A stretch of DNA of 64,000 bases from Streptomyces pluripotens. GTDB lineage: Bacteria; Actinomycetota; Actinomycetes; Streptomycetales; Streptomycetaceae. Below, one piece after another: positions 1 through 8,097 of this stretch. Location: the NCBI RefSeq assembly GCF_000802245.2, contig NZ_CP021080.1, positions 4,154,001 to 4,218,000 of the forward strand, in the 5' to 3' direction. Every line of letters starts with the position of its first letter. Within the stretch, counting starts at the first letter, position 1. The notes beneath the pieces are model-generated. The model was not told the origin of the DNA. It saw nothing but the letters and a program-made list of their open reading frames with translations, and made no database searches. Made by a program: the position numbers and the translations under genes.

Positions 1-248
1 GTGATCCCGGTGTTGGGCCGTCCGTCGGTGTCCGAGGCGCCGATCACGGCGACGGACTCGGGCCGGAAGAAGCGGGTGAGGTCCGGTACGTCCGCGTGCA
101 GTGGGCGCCCGCTGACGTCCAGGCCGGCCCCGTTTTCGAGATCGTCAGTCCGGCCGTGGACGGCGGGTCCGGACCGCTGTTCGCCGCAGGCGATGACCCG
201 GGCCCGGCGGGAGTCGGTGGTGAGGGTGCCGTGGGTTGATCCAAGCAT
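1..248 (-). CDS. NDP-forming acyl-CoA synthetase, N-terminal part (cut by window edge)
   Basis: Reading the minus strand from the ATG at 248 gives about 82 residues, open to the window edge. After roughly 50 poorly conserved residues comes LTRFFRPESVAVIGASD, the usual start of the CoA-binding Rossmann domain of ADP/GDP-forming acetyl-CoA synthetase and acyl-CoA synthetase proteins. These make acyl-CoA with nucleoside triphosphate through a phospho-histidine intermediate; the catalytic and ATP-grasp parts lie outside the window. Two copies of the CTGAC-N5-GTCAG motif lie 86-124 bp upstream, so the gene probably belongs to the catabolic regulon described here. The start could be further downstream. 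Confidence 0.7.
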   Translation of the reverse strand, partial: MLGSTHGTLTTDSRRARVIACGEQRSGPAVHGRTDDLENGAGLDVSGRPLHADVPDLTRFFRPESVAVIGASDTDGRPNTGI

Positions 249-283
249 CGTTCCGCCCGCTCCTTGAGACAGCCACATTGACA

Positions 284-326
284 GCCACGGACTGACAGCC
301 GGGACTGGTGGCCACGGACTGACAGC
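284..326. repeat. 16-bp direct repeat upstream of acyl-CoA synthetase
   Basis: gccacggactgacagc occurs at 284-299 and again at 311-326, separated by 11 bp. It contains the half-site CTGAC of the regulon motif but no second half. It lies between the two full motifs and the ATG at 248, in the probable leader. Confidence 0.6.
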
Positions 327-333
327 AACAAAA

Positions 334-348
334 CTGACGCTATGTCAG
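334..348. promoter_or_regulatory. Regulon operator 1 (CTGAC-N5-GTCAG)
   Basis: ctgacgctatgtcag, upstream of the acyl-CoA synthetase at 248. One of 11 copies in the window; operator function is inferred from symmetry and position. Confidence 0.75.
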
Positions 349-357
349 GTTACTGAA

Positions 358-372
358 CTGACGCGCTGTCAG
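358..372. promoter_or_regulatory. Regulon operator 2
   Basis: ctgacgcgctgtcag, 24 bp centre-to-centre from operator 1 and in the same upstream region of the acyl-CoA synthetase. Confidence 0.75.
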
Positions 373-402
373 GAACCGGTCGAACGGCAAAGTTGCACAA
401 GG

Positions 403-1581
403 CTACGACAGCCTCTTCGCCACCGCCTTGGCTATCTTCCGGGCGTCGAGGGCCATCTCCCGGAGCATTCCGCTGATCGGATTGGTGAACCCGGTGAAGT
501 ACAGGCCGGGTGCCTGTGCGGGGGTGTGGCCGCCGTGCACCACCGGTCTGCCGCGCTCGTCCAGCGCGCCGAGATGCCCGACCAACCCCTCCAACGCCCT
601 CACGTAGCCGGTGGCGGCGATCACCCCGTCCGGCGAGATGTGGCTACCGTCGGCCAGGACCACCTTCCCGTCCTCGAACGCCTCTACGGCGGCCACGATC
701 TCCACCTTCCCCTTGCGTACGGCGTCGATCAGGCCGACGTCCTGGACCGGGATGGCGCCCTGCCGCACCCTGCTGTACAGACCGGTGTCCGGACGGGGCA
801 GCCCGTGGGCGGACAGGTCCGGGGTGCTGAGCCGTGCCATCGGCCCGGCCAGTCGGTCCACGAGTTTCACCGGTAGCCGCCGGCCCAGCACGCCCGAGTA
901 CTGGGCCGCCCAGCCGAGGGTCGACCGGCGCAGGATGTGCGGAGCCGTGCGGACCGCCAGTCGTACCCGCTTCGCTCCGCCTTCCGTCAGGTCGACGGCG
1001 ATCTCGGCGCCGGTGTTGCCGCTGCCGACGACGAGCACGTCCTGGCCGGCGTACGGTGCGGCGTTGCGGTAGTCACTGGCGTGCCGGAACTCCCCGCCGT
1101 ACCCGTCCCGTCCGGGCCAGTCGGGCACGCGGGGGGTGTGGTTGTAGCCGGTGGCGACGACGACCGCGCTGCCGGTCAGCTCCCGGCCGCCGGAGGCGTG
1201 CAGCAGCCAGCCCGTACCGTCCTTGGTCCGCTCGACGCGATGGACCTCCACACCGGTGACGATCTCCAGTTCGTGGTGTTCGGCGTAGTTCTCCAGATAC
1301 CGCACCACGTTGTCCCGGGATACCCAGCGCCCGAACCGTCGGGGTATCGCGAGGCCCGGCAGGGCGGACAGCCGCCGGGTGGTGTGCAGGTGGAGCCGGT
1401 CGTAGTGGCGGCGCCAGGAGGCGCCCACGTGGTCGGCCTTCTCCAGGACCACGGCCCGTATGCCCCGGGCCCGCAGGGCGTATGCGGCGGCCAGGCCGCC
1501 CGGACCGGCGCCGATGACGTAGACCGGCCGGTCGGCGGGGGTTGCGGAGAGGTGCGCGGGGGTGGGACGGGAGACTGCCAT
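403..1581 (-). CDS. Flavin-containing monooxygenase / FAD-NAD(P)-binding oxidoreductase
   Basis: A 392-residue protein with an N-terminal FAD Rossmann motif (VIGAGPGG, Gly24-Gly29) and a second nucleotide-binding motif (VVGSGNTGAEIA) about half-way along, the arrangement of FMO/YUCCA-type and Baeyer-Villiger-like monooxygenases. A FRHASDY segment just before the second motif resembles the FMO signature region. It probably uses NADPH and O2 to oxygenate a small molecule; the substrate is unknown. The ATG at 1581 was chosen because residues upstream are not family-like; another ATG at 1599 in the same frame is equally possible, and neither has a strong ribosome binding site. It lies upstream of, and reads towards, the acyl-CoA synthetase. 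Confidence 0.85.
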   Translation of the reverse strand: MAVSRPTPAHLSATPADRPVYVIGAGPGGLAAAYALRARGIRAVVLEKADHVGASWRRHYDRLHLHTTRRLSALPGLAIPRRFGRWVSRDNVVRYLENYAEHHELEIVTGVEVHRVERTKDGTGWLLHASGGRELTGSAVVVATGYNHTPRVPDWPGRDGYGGEFRHASDYRNAAPYAGQDVLVVGSGNTGAEIAVDLTEGGAKRVRLAVRTAPHILRRSTLGWAAQYSGVLGRRLPVKLVDRLAGPMARLSTPDLSAHGLPRPDTGLYSRVRQGAIPVQDVGLIDAVRKGKVEIVAAVEAFEDGKVVLADGSHISPDGVIAATGYVRALEGLVGHLGALDERGRPVVHGGHTPAQAPGLYFTGFTNPISGMLREMALDARKIAKAVAKRLS

Positions 1582-1730
1582 GAGCGGGAGCGTAACCATC
1601 CATACGCTTGATGGGTCTCGGTCAAGACTGGAATTGGTTGCGGATTGATCACGACTGTGCGCGAAGCGCCCGGCTGCCCGGGCTCGGCGTGCGGCCCCGG
1701 CAGCCGTCCTGGGCGAGCGGTCCCCGGGTC

Positions 1731-3194
1731 TCAACTCCGGTAGCGGCGGACGGCGTACCAGGCCGATGCTGCGAGCGCGAGGGCGCCGGCCAGCCCGGCG
1801 CCCACGGTGAGGCCCCATCCGGGCCCGCCGCTGCGGCCGTCGGAGCCGGGTCCCTCGTCGGCTCGCGCACCGGGTACCTGCACCTTGATCGCCGCTGCGT
1901 TGTTCCCCTTGTCGGAGTCGCGTTCCGCATAGCCGCCCTTGAGGACGGCCCTCACGTAGCCGGTGCCCGTGGTCCTGCCGTCGATGCGGAACCTCAATAC
2001 CTGAGTGTCGGACGCACCGGGTCCCAGGTTCTTGGTCCCGCAGACGTACCGGTCTTCCCCCGGCTTCCGCGGACTGCAGTTCCAGCTCGGAAGCTCGTCG
2101 CCGTCCGGGTCCACGGACGGAACGTCCGGCGGGATCAGGGTGACGCCCTTGGGCGGGACGATCTCGTAGCGGAGGTAGCGCGAGTCGACGCGCCCCTGGC
2201 CCTGGTTGCGTAGTCCCACTTCCAGCGGGATGACGTCACCGGGCTGTCCCCGCAGCCCCCCGGCCACGGCCCGTATGTCGACGTGCCGGTCGGTGTCGAT
2301 GGGGATGGTGTGGTACTTGGGTGAGAAGCCCGTGGGGCCAGTCGGCGTCAAGCCGAGCTTGGGGCCCTTCCCGGGCACTTCGAACCGTCTGTTGGTCAGG
2401 GATGCGGGATCCTCGTCCTGTCCGGGCGCGAGGATGCGCATCTCCACCGTGCCCTTCGTCAGGTCCTTTCCGCCCTCCACGACGAACGGCGCGTCGAAGG
2501 CGTAGGCCTCGCCCGGCTCCACGGGGGTGTCGAAGACGCAGCGCGCGCTGGACTCACCGACCTCCTCGTAGCGGCAGTTGCTGTATCTGTGGTCGAGCTT
2601 CAGACGCGGACCACCCCCCATCCGCACCACGAATCCGCTCGCCGCCATGGGGCCGTGGTTGAGGACCCCGCCCCAGATCTTCACGGGCTTGCCGACCGGA
2701 GCGTCTGTGAAGGACAGCTTCCTTCCCCAGAACTCCGGCGTGCCTGCCGTCATCACCATCTCGGCCTCGGCCCGCTGCCCGTTCGGGCCGGTGGCGGAGA
2801 ACCGTACGGTGCCGTGCGCCCCCGCCCGGGCCCGCTTGTCGGCACCCAGGACGACCAGGTCGTAGAGTTCGGAGCGCTGGTGGGACGAGGTGAGGTGGCA
2901 GGTGAAGACGTACCCCGCTCCCTTCGTGCAACTCCTTTTGGCACGCATGCGCACCGTGCCCTGCACCTCGGAGGCGTCCATGGTCAGTGTGACGCCGCGC
3001 ACGGAGGATCCGCTCCCTGCGTCGACCGTCACCGACAGCCCGACGCTGGTCGGGTGGGACATCTGCGTGTAGTAGGTCGGTGGGGCCTCGATCGTCAGGC
3101 CTTTTCCGTCGGTCCGCGGCGCGCCGACCGCGCTCGGCGCCGACGTCCCCACCAGTACGGCGGCAGCCGCGACGCCTCGTGTCCATCGCTTCAT
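1731..3194 (-). CDS. Secreted, C-terminally anchored surface protein with adhesin-like repeat domains
   Basis: A 487-residue protein. MKRWTRGVAAAAVLVGTSA is a Sec signal peptide. The body has several stretches resembling CARDB/DUF11-type beta-sandwich modules (for example SVTVDAGSGSSVRGVTLTMD and PLEVGLRNQGQGRVDSR). It ends in a hydrophobic helix (about 20 residues rich in A, G and L) followed by the basic tail VRRYRS, so it is probably membrane-tethered outside the cell. No LPXTG sortase motif is visible. The ATG at 3194 starts the signal peptide; the frame stays open well upstream, but that sequence is not protein-like. No specific function can be assigned. Confidence 0.75.
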   Translation of the reverse strand: MKRWTRGVAAAAVLVGTSAPSAVGAPRTDGKGLTIEAPPTYYTQMSHPTSVGLSVTVDAGSGSSVRGVTLTMDASEVQGTVRMRAKRSCTKGAGYVFTCHLTSSHQRSELYDLVVLGADKRARAGAHGTVRFSATGPNGQRAEAEMVMTAGTPEFWGRKLSFTDAPVGKPVKIWGGVLNHGPMAASGFVVRMGGGPRLKLDHRYSNCRYEEVGESSARCVFDTPVEPGEAYAFDAPFVVEGGKDLTKGTVEMRILAPGQDEDPASLTNRRFEVPGKGPKLGLTPTGPTGFSPKYHTIPIDTDRHVDIRAVAGGLRGQPGDVIPLEVGLRNQGQGRVDSRYLRYEIVPPKGVTLIPPDVPSVDPDGDELPSWNCSPRKPGEDRYVCGTKNLGPGASDTQVLRFRIDGRTTGTGYVRAVLKGGYAERDSDKGNNAAAIKVQVPGARADEGPGSDGRSGGPGWGLTVGAGLAGALALAASAWYAVRRYRS

Positions 3195-3350
3195 CCCTCG
3201 ATCATGCTCACTACAGGACACGGAAGGATCACGTCGCCACCCCAGCGCCGCACCAGTGCGGTGCGCGCGGTCCGTTCGCGCAGCCGACGTGCCGGCCGGC
3301 GGAGGAGACCGTGAGCCGTGCTGCCCCGCGGGCTCTACAAGTGAGGTGAA

Positions 3351-3365
3351 CTGACGTACCGTCAG
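3351..3365. promoter_or_regulatory. Regulon operator 3
   Basis: ctgacgtaccgtcag ends only 3 nt before the ATG of the DoxX-like gene at 3369, so bound repressor would cover the transcription and translation start region. Confidence 0.8.
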
Positions 3366-3368
3366 TTC

Positions 3369-3818
3369 ATGGACTCGATATGGCTGGACGGTCCCGAGTG
3401 GCTGGCGGTGCTGCGTGTCGGGCTCGGCCTGTGGTGGTTGGAGAGCTGGCGGCACAAGGACAAGAAGGCGTGGTTCGGCGGGAGCGGCATCGCCTGGGCG
3501 GCGGACGTCGCGGCGAAACACCGGTGGGCCCCGGTCCGGGCGGGTTTCGATGCGGTGGTCGCACCGCGCCCGAAGCTCATGGCGTACGTCGTGGCCCACG
3601 CCGAACTGGCCCTCGGTCTTGGCCTGGTCCTCGGCTTCCTGACCCCGGTGGCCTTGCTCGGCGGCCTGCTCCTCAACGCGGTCTACTTCGTCCTCATGAT
3701 CCACGACTGGGCGGAGCAGGGGCAGAACTCGATGATGGCGCTGATCTCCCTGGCCGGCTTCTTCGGCATGGCGTGGCAGACCTGGTCGCTGGACGCGTGG
3801 TTGGGGTGGTTCCGATGA
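3369..3818 (+). CDS. DoxX-like small integral membrane protein
   Basis: A 149-residue hydrophobic protein with about four membrane segments, including ELALGLGLVLGFLTPVALLG and LISLAGFFGMAWQT. The pattern fits the DoxX/DUF4267-like membrane family, whose biochemical role is mostly unknown. The start is fixed by the ATG just after the regulon operator; no leader long enough for a ribosome binding site remains, so the transcript may be nearly leaderless. The stop overlaps the start of a 24-codon micro-ORF (ATGA), which itself overlaps the DUF35 gene, so the three reading frames are probably translationally coupled. Confidence 0.75.
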   Translation: MDSIWLDGPEWLAVLRVGLGLWWLESWRHKDKKAWFGGSGIAWAADVAAKHRWAPVRAGFDAVVAPRPKLMAYVVAHAELALGLGLVLGFLTPVALLGGLLLNAVYFVLMIHDWAEQGQNSMMALISLAGFFGMAWQTWSLDAWLGWFR

Positions 3819-3889
3819 GCGCGGTGGGAAGGGTGGCGAGCGCGGTGGGGTGGTGCGCGGTGGGGCGGTGCGCGGTGGGGTGGTCTTGA
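3815..3889 (+). CDS. Micro-ORF bridging DoxX and DUF35 genes
   Basis: A 24-residue reading frame (MSAVGRVAS..., rich in A, V, G, W and C) whose ATG overlaps the DoxX stop (ATGA) and whose TGA overlaps the DUF35 ATG (TGATG). It is built mostly from the 15-bp tandem repeat. It may be a coupling device that keeps ribosomes moving rather than a functional peptide; only the geometry supports it. Confidence 0.3.
   Translation: MSAVGRVASAVGWCAVGRCAVGWS
3840..3884. repeat. Three tandem copies of a 15-bp repeat
   Basis: gcgcggtggggtggt at 3840, 3855 (one T to C change) and 3870. The unit is a multiple of three, so copy-number change would keep the micro-ORF in frame. Confidence 0.9.
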
Positions 3890-4284
3890 TGGGGGCGGTC
3901 CGCTACGACGTCCCGGAGCCCGACGCCTTCACGCGGCCCTACTGGGAGGCGGCGGCGCAGGGTCGGCTGCTGATCCGCCGCTGCGGCCGATGCGGCCGGG
4001 CACACCACTACCCCCGGGAGTTCTGCCCCCACTGCTGGAGCGAGGACGTCGCCTGGGAGGAGACGAGCGGGCGGGCCACGCTCTACACCTGGTCCACGGT
4101 CCACCGCAACGACCTGCCTCCCTTCGGCGACCGCACTCCGTATACGGCGGCCGTGGTCGACCTCGCGGAGGGGCCGAGGATGATGACGGAGGTGGTGGAG
4201 TGCCCCGAGGGGGAGCTGACGGCCGCGATGCCGCTCAGGGTGACCTTCCGGGACGGAAGTCCGGTGTTCCGGCCGGACCCCTGA
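3889..4284 (+). CDS. DUF35 / Zn-ribbon OB-fold acyl-CoA-binding protein
   Basis: A 131-residue protein. The zinc ribbon appears as CGRCG then CPHC about 20 residues later, followed by an OB-fold segment (GRATLYTWSTVHR ... PYTAAVVDLAEGPRMMTEV). Such proteins partner thiolase-like SCPx enzymes; in cholesterol side-chain degradation ChsH2's DUF35 domain activates the aldolase Ltp2. The likely partner is the thiolase-like protein encoded convergently at 5077-6249, which has the same operator. ATG at 3889 overlaps the preceding micro-ORF stop. Co-transcribed with the DoxX-like gene. Confidence 0.85.
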   Translation: MGAVRYDVPEPDAFTRPYWEAAAQGRLLIRRCGRCGRAHHYPREFCPHCWSEDVAWEETSGRATLYTWSTVHRNDLPPFGDRTPYTAAVVDLAEGPRMMTEVVECPEGELTAAMPLRVTFRDGSPVFRPDP

Positions 4285-4342
4285 GCGCGATCACGACCGC
4301 GTGCCTCCTGAGCGGCGGCGCCCGGTCACGACCTGGACGAGT

Positions 4343-5011
4343 TCACGGCCACAGCAGCCGCCTGGTCCAGCCGGACTCGGTGCGCCGGTACTCCAGCCGT
4401 ACGTGCTGCCTCTCGGCCTCCCCCTGGAAGAACTCCACGGTGTCCGGACGCAGCCGGTACAGGGTCCAGGTCGGGGAGGGCTCAGCCGGGTTCTCCCGGG
4501 CCCGCTGCCAGGCCACCTCCGACGCCCGCCGTAGCTCTTCCAGCGAGTTCAGCTCGTCGCTCTGCCGGCCGGTCAGTGCCGCCGCCAGGGCTCCCGTCGA
4601 CCGCGCCTGTAGGTCCGCCTGGCTCTCCTGCGAAGGCGATGCCGTCACCGGCCCGCGCAGCCGCACCTGCCGCCCCAGCACCGGCCAGTAGAAGACCAGG
4701 GCCGCGTACGGCCGTGCGTCGAGGGCCCGCCCCTTTTGGCTGGTGGCGTGCGTGCCGAAGGACCAGCCCGCCGAGTCCGCTCCGTGCAGCATCACGATCC
4801 GTACGTCCGGGTTGCCCTCCTCGTCGGCCGTCGCCAGTGACATGGTGTGTGGCTCCGGCTGCCCCGCGGCAACCGCCTCGGCGAACCAGTGGGTGAACAG
4901 TGTCAGCGGTGCGGGGGGAGCCGTGTCCGGATCGAAGGGACGCAGCTGTGTCTTCTCGGGGTCCCATACCCGCAGCGACCGGAGCAGTTCGTGGAGATCC
5001 TGTTGTGCCAT
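4343..5011 (-). CDS. Pyridoxamine 5'-phosphate oxidase family FMN enzyme
   Basis: A 222-residue protein of the PdxH-like split-barrel flavin family. Visible features are MSLATADEEGNPDVRIVMLH (FMN-binding strand pair), the segment THATSQKGRALDARPYAALVFYW, and the C-terminal dimerisation region ending RRLLWP. PdxH converts pyridoxine/pyridoxamine phosphate to PLP with O2. Divergence in the C-terminal part (VEFFQGEAERQHVRLEYRR in place of the usual FWQGRxxRLHDR pattern) leaves room for another PNPOx-like activity. ATG at 5011. It lies between catabolic genes, but no regulon operator was seen in front of it. Confidence 0.8.
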   Translation of the reverse strand: MAQQDLHELLRSLRVWDPEKTQLRPFDPDTAPPAPLTLFTHWFAEAVAAGQPEPHTMSLATADEEGNPDVRIVMLHGADSAGWSFGTHATSQKGRALDARPYAALVFYWPVLGRQVRLRGPVTASPSQESQADLQARSTGALAAALTGRQSDELNSLEELRRASEVAWQRARENPAEPSPTWTLYRLRPDTVEFFQGEAERQHVRLEYRRTESGWTRRLLWP

Positions 5012-5076
5012 GGGGTGAGTATCACTTCTGGCGGTGGCGCGGTGGCGCGGGCGGTACGTGCCTGCCTGGCCGGGGC

Positions 5077-6249
5077 TCACTCCCGCCCCAGTACCACTGT
5101 CCCCGACGAGCAGAACCAGCCCCCGGTGCCGGACGCCACTCCCAGCCGGGGCAAGCTCCCGTCCCGCGCCCGCACTTGGCGGTCCTCCGCCTCGCCGCGC
5201 AGTTGCCGTACCGCCTCCACGAGCAGGAAGAGGCCGCGCATTCCCGGGTGTTGGGCCGACAGGCCGCCGCCGTCCGTGTTGACCGGCAGATCTCCGCCCC
5301 GCACCATCAGGCGTCCCTTCTCCACGAATGCCCCGCCCTCGCCCTTCGCGCAGAAGCCGAGGTCTTCCAGGGTCACCAGGGTCATGTAGGTGAAGGCGTC
5401 GTAGACCTCGGCGAAGTCGATCTCGGTCGGGCGGACACCGGCGCGCTCGAAGGCCAGGCGACCGCTCACCGCAGCCGGTGAGAGGGTGAAGTCCGGCCAC
5501 TCGGACATGGCCGCGTGGGAGACGTGCTCGCCGGTGCCCAGGAGCCATACGGGCGACGTACGGCAGTCCCGGACGTACTCCTCGGCTGCCAGGAGGACGG
5601 CCGCACCGCCGTCGGAGCGGATGCAGCAGTGCAGCTTGGTGAAGGGGTCGGCGATCATCGGGCCGGACAGGACGTCGTCGACCGTGACCGGGGCGCGGAA
5701 CATCGCCTCCGGGTTCAGGGCCGCGTTGGCCCGTGCCTGCACCGCGACCTGGGCCAGCTGTTCGACTGTCGTGCCGTGTTCGATCATGTGGCGGCGGGCC
5801 GCCATGGCGTACTTGGCGATGAGCGTGTGGCCGTAGGGGACCTCGAACTGGAGAGGGCCCCGAGCGCCGAAGGAGAGGTTTCCCGTTCTGCGACCGGCTT
5901 TGATGTCGGCCCTCGCCGTCGAGCCGTAGGCCAGCAGTACCGCGTTCGCGTGGCCCGCCGCGATCGCGTCCGCCGCGTGCGCCGCCATGACCTCCCAGGT
6001 CGCTCCGCCGACGGAGGTGGAGTCCACCCAGGTGGGGTGCAGGCCGAGGTACTCGGCGACTTCCACCGGCGCCAGTGTGCCCAGGCCTGCTGAGGCGAAG
6101 CCGTCCACCCGGGTGCGGTCCAGGCCGGCGTCCGCCAGTGCGCGGCGGGCGGCCTGGGCGTGCAGCGTGTACGCGGTGGCGTCGTCCACGCGGCCGCAGT
6201 CGGAGAGGGCCACGCCGACCACGGCGACTTTCCTGCTCCCTGACGTCAT
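5077..6249 (-). CDS. Thiolase-like (SCPx/Ltp) enzyme lacking the nucleophilic Cys
   Basis: A 390-residue protein of the lipid-transfer-protein thiolase family: N-terminal VAVVGVALSDCGR, central HCCIRSDGGAAVLLA, and C-terminal AEVYDAFTYM and GGGLSAQHPGMRG. Where classical thiolases have the catalytic Cys (about 17 residues before the helix-end Gly), this protein has SVGGATWE, so it is unlikely to be thiolytic. Ltp2-type proteins with DUF35 partners perform retro-aldol cleavage of branched 3-hydroxyacyl-CoAs, and I infer a similar role. The ATG at 6249 is 4 nt from regulon operator 4. The probable partner is the DUF35 protein at 3889. Confidence 0.85.
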   Translation of the reverse strand: MTSGSRKVAVVGVALSDCGRVDDATAYTLHAQAARRALADAGLDRTRVDGFASAGLGTLAPVEVAEYLGLHPTWVDSTSVGGATWEVMAAHAADAIAAGHANAVLLAYGSTARADIKAGRRTGNLSFGARGPLQFEVPYGHTLIAKYAMAARRHMIEHGTTVEQLAQVAVQARANAALNPEAMFRAPVTVDDVLSGPMIADPFTKLHCCIRSDGGAAVLLAAEEYVRDCRTSPVWLLGTGEHVSHAAMSEWPDFTLSPAAVSGRLAFERAGVRPTEIDFAEVYDAFTYMTLVTLEDLGFCAKGEGGAFVEKGRLMVRGGDLPVNTDGGGLSAQHPGMRGLFLLVEAVRQLRGEAEDRQVRARDGSLPRLGVASGTGGWFCSSGTVVLGRE

Positions 6250-6253
6250 AAAG

Positions 6254-6268
6254 CTGACGGTACATCAG
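6254..6268. promoter_or_regulatory. Regulon operator 4
   Basis: ctgacggtacatcag, immediately upstream of the thiolase-like gene on the minus strand (4 nt from its ATG). Confidence 0.75.
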
Positions 6269-6334
6269 TTTGCTGCTCGCGGGGGAGGTGTCGTGCTGTC
6301 GCGGCTATGGGCAACCCGGTGGTCAAGGCCTAAC

Positions 6335-6349
6335 ATGACGGACCGTCAG
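6335..6349. promoter_or_regulatory. Regulon operator 5
   Basis: atgacggaccgtcag (first base deviates from consensus; inner 13 bp palindromic), 20 bp upstream of the acyl-CoA dehydrogenase ATG. Operators 4 and 5 serve the two divergent units separately. Confidence 0.75.
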
Positions 6350-6369
6350 ATCCGCTGGAAGGATCAGCC

Positions 6370-7554
6370 ATGGACACGCGCCTCACCGCCGAACAGGACG
6401 AGATCCGCCGCACCCTGAGAGGGCTGCTGCGCAAGCGCTGCGGCTCCCCGGAACTGCGGACCGCCCTCGACAGCCCGGCCGGGTACGACCCCCTCCTGTG
6501 GACCGCTCTGGCCGACCGGCTCGGCCTGCCGGGGCTCGCCCTCCCCGAGCGGTACGGCGGCGTCGGCTGCACGATCACCGACCTGGCTCTCGCCTGCGAG
6601 GAGACGGGCCGTTGCCTCGCCCCGTCCCCGCTGCTGGCCACCTCCGTCCTCACCGCCCCGTTGGTCCTCGACCTGGGAACGCAGACGCAGCGCGCCGAGT
6701 TGCTGCCCCGCCTGGCCGCGGGAACCCTCACCGCCACCCTCGCCGTTTCCGGGCCGTCCCTCGCCACGGCTCTGGCCCTGACCAGCGCGAATGCCGGGTA
6801 CAGCGCGGGAGGCGGGCGGGCCGGTGGTGTGCAGGCCAGGCACCGTGCGGACGGCTGGCGGCTGTACGGGCAGGTCGACCAGGTGCTGGACGGGCACAGT
6901 GCGGGACTGCTGCTCGTCGCCGCGCACACCGGCGGGTTCGCGCGGTCCCGGACGCTGTTGTTCCTGGTGCAGGCAAACGCTGAGGGGCTGGTCCGGACCC
7001 GACAGACCGCCCTCGACGCCACCCGGCCACAGGGCCGGGTGCAACTGCGTGAGGTGCGCGCGGAGTTGCTTGGGGAGGAGCACACCGAGGTGCTGCCCGC
7101 GCTTGCCGCTCTCGGGGACCGTGTCGCCGCTGTGCTCGCCGCCGAGGCCGTCGGGGCGGCCGACCGGGTGTTGGAGCAGACCGTGGAGTACGTCGGGCGG
7201 CGCGAGCAGTTCGGGCGGCGCATCGGGTCCTTCCAGGCGGTGAAGCATCAGTTGGCGGACGTCTATGTGGCCGTCCAGGCGGCGCGGTCGGCCTCCTGTT
7301 ACGCGGCCTGGGCGACAGCGCAGGGGGAACGGGTGGGCGGGCTCGCGCTCGCGCAAGCCCTGGAGGCGCTACGGTGCGCTGCCGCCGAAGGTGTCCAGCT
7401 GCACGGCGGCATCGGGTTCACCTGGGAGCATGACGTCCAGCTGTACTTCAAACGGGCGGCCGGGGACGAATTGTTGTTCGGGCCGGTGCACCGGCTGCGG
7501 GACCGGGCCGCCGAGACGGCCGGGCTGTTCGGGGGCGGGGAGGTGGCGGTCTGA
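6370..7554 (+). CDS. Acyl-CoA dehydrogenase
   Basis: A 394-residue FAD flavoprotein of the acyl-CoA dehydrogenase family that would introduce the alpha-beta double bond into an acyl-CoA. Features in order: N-terminal helical domain (TAEQDEIRRTLRGLL), LGLPGLALPERYGGVG, a middle beta domain, and the C-terminal signature REQFGRRIGSFQAVKHQLAD with GVQLHGGIGFTWEHDVQLYFKRA. Sequence identity to a specific FadE/ChsE subgroup cannot be judged here. ATG follows operator 5 by 20 bp. The last codon overlaps the next gene (TGATG), so the Ddn-like protein is probably translated with it. Confidence 0.92.
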   Translation: MDTRLTAEQDEIRRTLRGLLRKRCGSPELRTALDSPAGYDPLLWTALADRLGLPGLALPERYGGVGCTITDLALACEETGRCLAPSPLLATSVLTAPLVLDLGTQTQRAELLPRLAAGTLTATLAVSGPSLATALALTSANAGYSAGGGRAGGVQARHRADGWRLYGQVDQVLDGHSAGLLLVAAHTGGFARSRTLLFLVQANAEGLVRTRQTALDATRPQGRVQLREVRAELLGEEHTEVLPALAALGDRVAAVLAAEAVGAADRVLEQTVEYVGRREQFGRRIGSFQAVKHQLADVYVAVQAARSASCYAAWATAQGERVGGLALAQALEALRCAAAEGVQLHGGIGFTWEHDVQLYFKRAAGDELLFGPVHRLRDRAAETAGLFGGGEVAV

Positions 7555-8054
7555 TGTCCGATGCCACCGTCCGGTTCTTCGTCCGGCTCGTCCACAAGGT
7601 GTCCTCCAGCCGGGTCTTCGCCAAGTCCGCCCCGCATGTCATCCCGGCCGTGGACCGGGGCGTGCACCGGCTCACCAGGGGCAGGGTGCTGCTTAGCGCC
7701 CGCCTGCTGCCCGGGGTGATCCTCACGTCCACCGGCGCCCGCAGCGGCCTGCCCCGCCGGGCTCCGCTGGCGTGCATGCCGGAGGACGACGGTGCGAGCT
7801 GGGTCCTCGTCGGCTCCAACTTCGGGCGGACCGGTCATCCGGCCTGGAGCCACAATCTGCTCGCCTACCCGGAAGCCTTCATCAGTTGGAAGGGCGAGGA
7901 GATCCCCGTTACGGCCCAGCTGCTGACGGGGGAGGAGCGGGCCGCCGTCTGGGGGGCGCTGCTGGTGTTCTGGCCGCCGTACGCCACCTACCAGGCGCGG
8001 GTGGAGCGTGAGATCCGGCTGTTCCGGCTCATCGGACGCGACGATGAGGGCTAG
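7554..8054 (+). CDS. Ddn-type deazaflavin (F420)-dependent nitroreductase-family protein
   Basis: A 166-residue protein of the split-barrel DUF385/Ddn family, shown by VILTSTGARSGLPRRAPLACM, WVLVGSNFGRTGHPAWSHNLLA and YPEAFISWKGEEIPV. The TxGxxSG-x-R...SN-x-G...P-W-x-xNL pattern is typical. Members use F420H2 to reduce quinones, enoyl groups or nitro compounds at the membrane or in the cytosol. ATG at 7554 overlaps the acyl-CoA dehydrogenase stop, so it belongs to the operator-5 unit. An F420-dependent reduction in the same pathway is inferred. Confidence 0.88.
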   Translation: MSDATVRFFVRLVHKVSSSRVFAKSAPHVIPAVDRGVHRLTRGRVLLSARLLPGVILTSTGARSGLPRRAPLACMPEDDGASWVLVGSNFGRTGHPAWSHNLLAYPEAFISWKGEEIPVTAQLLTGEERAAVWGALLVFWPPYATYQARVEREIRLFRLIGRDDEG

Positions 8055-8097
8055 GAGGTCGCGCGGACAGGTGTGGGTTCACGACTCGGCCCTTGCC

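Noticed and set aside
3195-3704. Upstream extension of the surface-protein frame
   Set aside because: It would cover the DoxX gene on the other strand and precedes a clear signal peptide at 3194.
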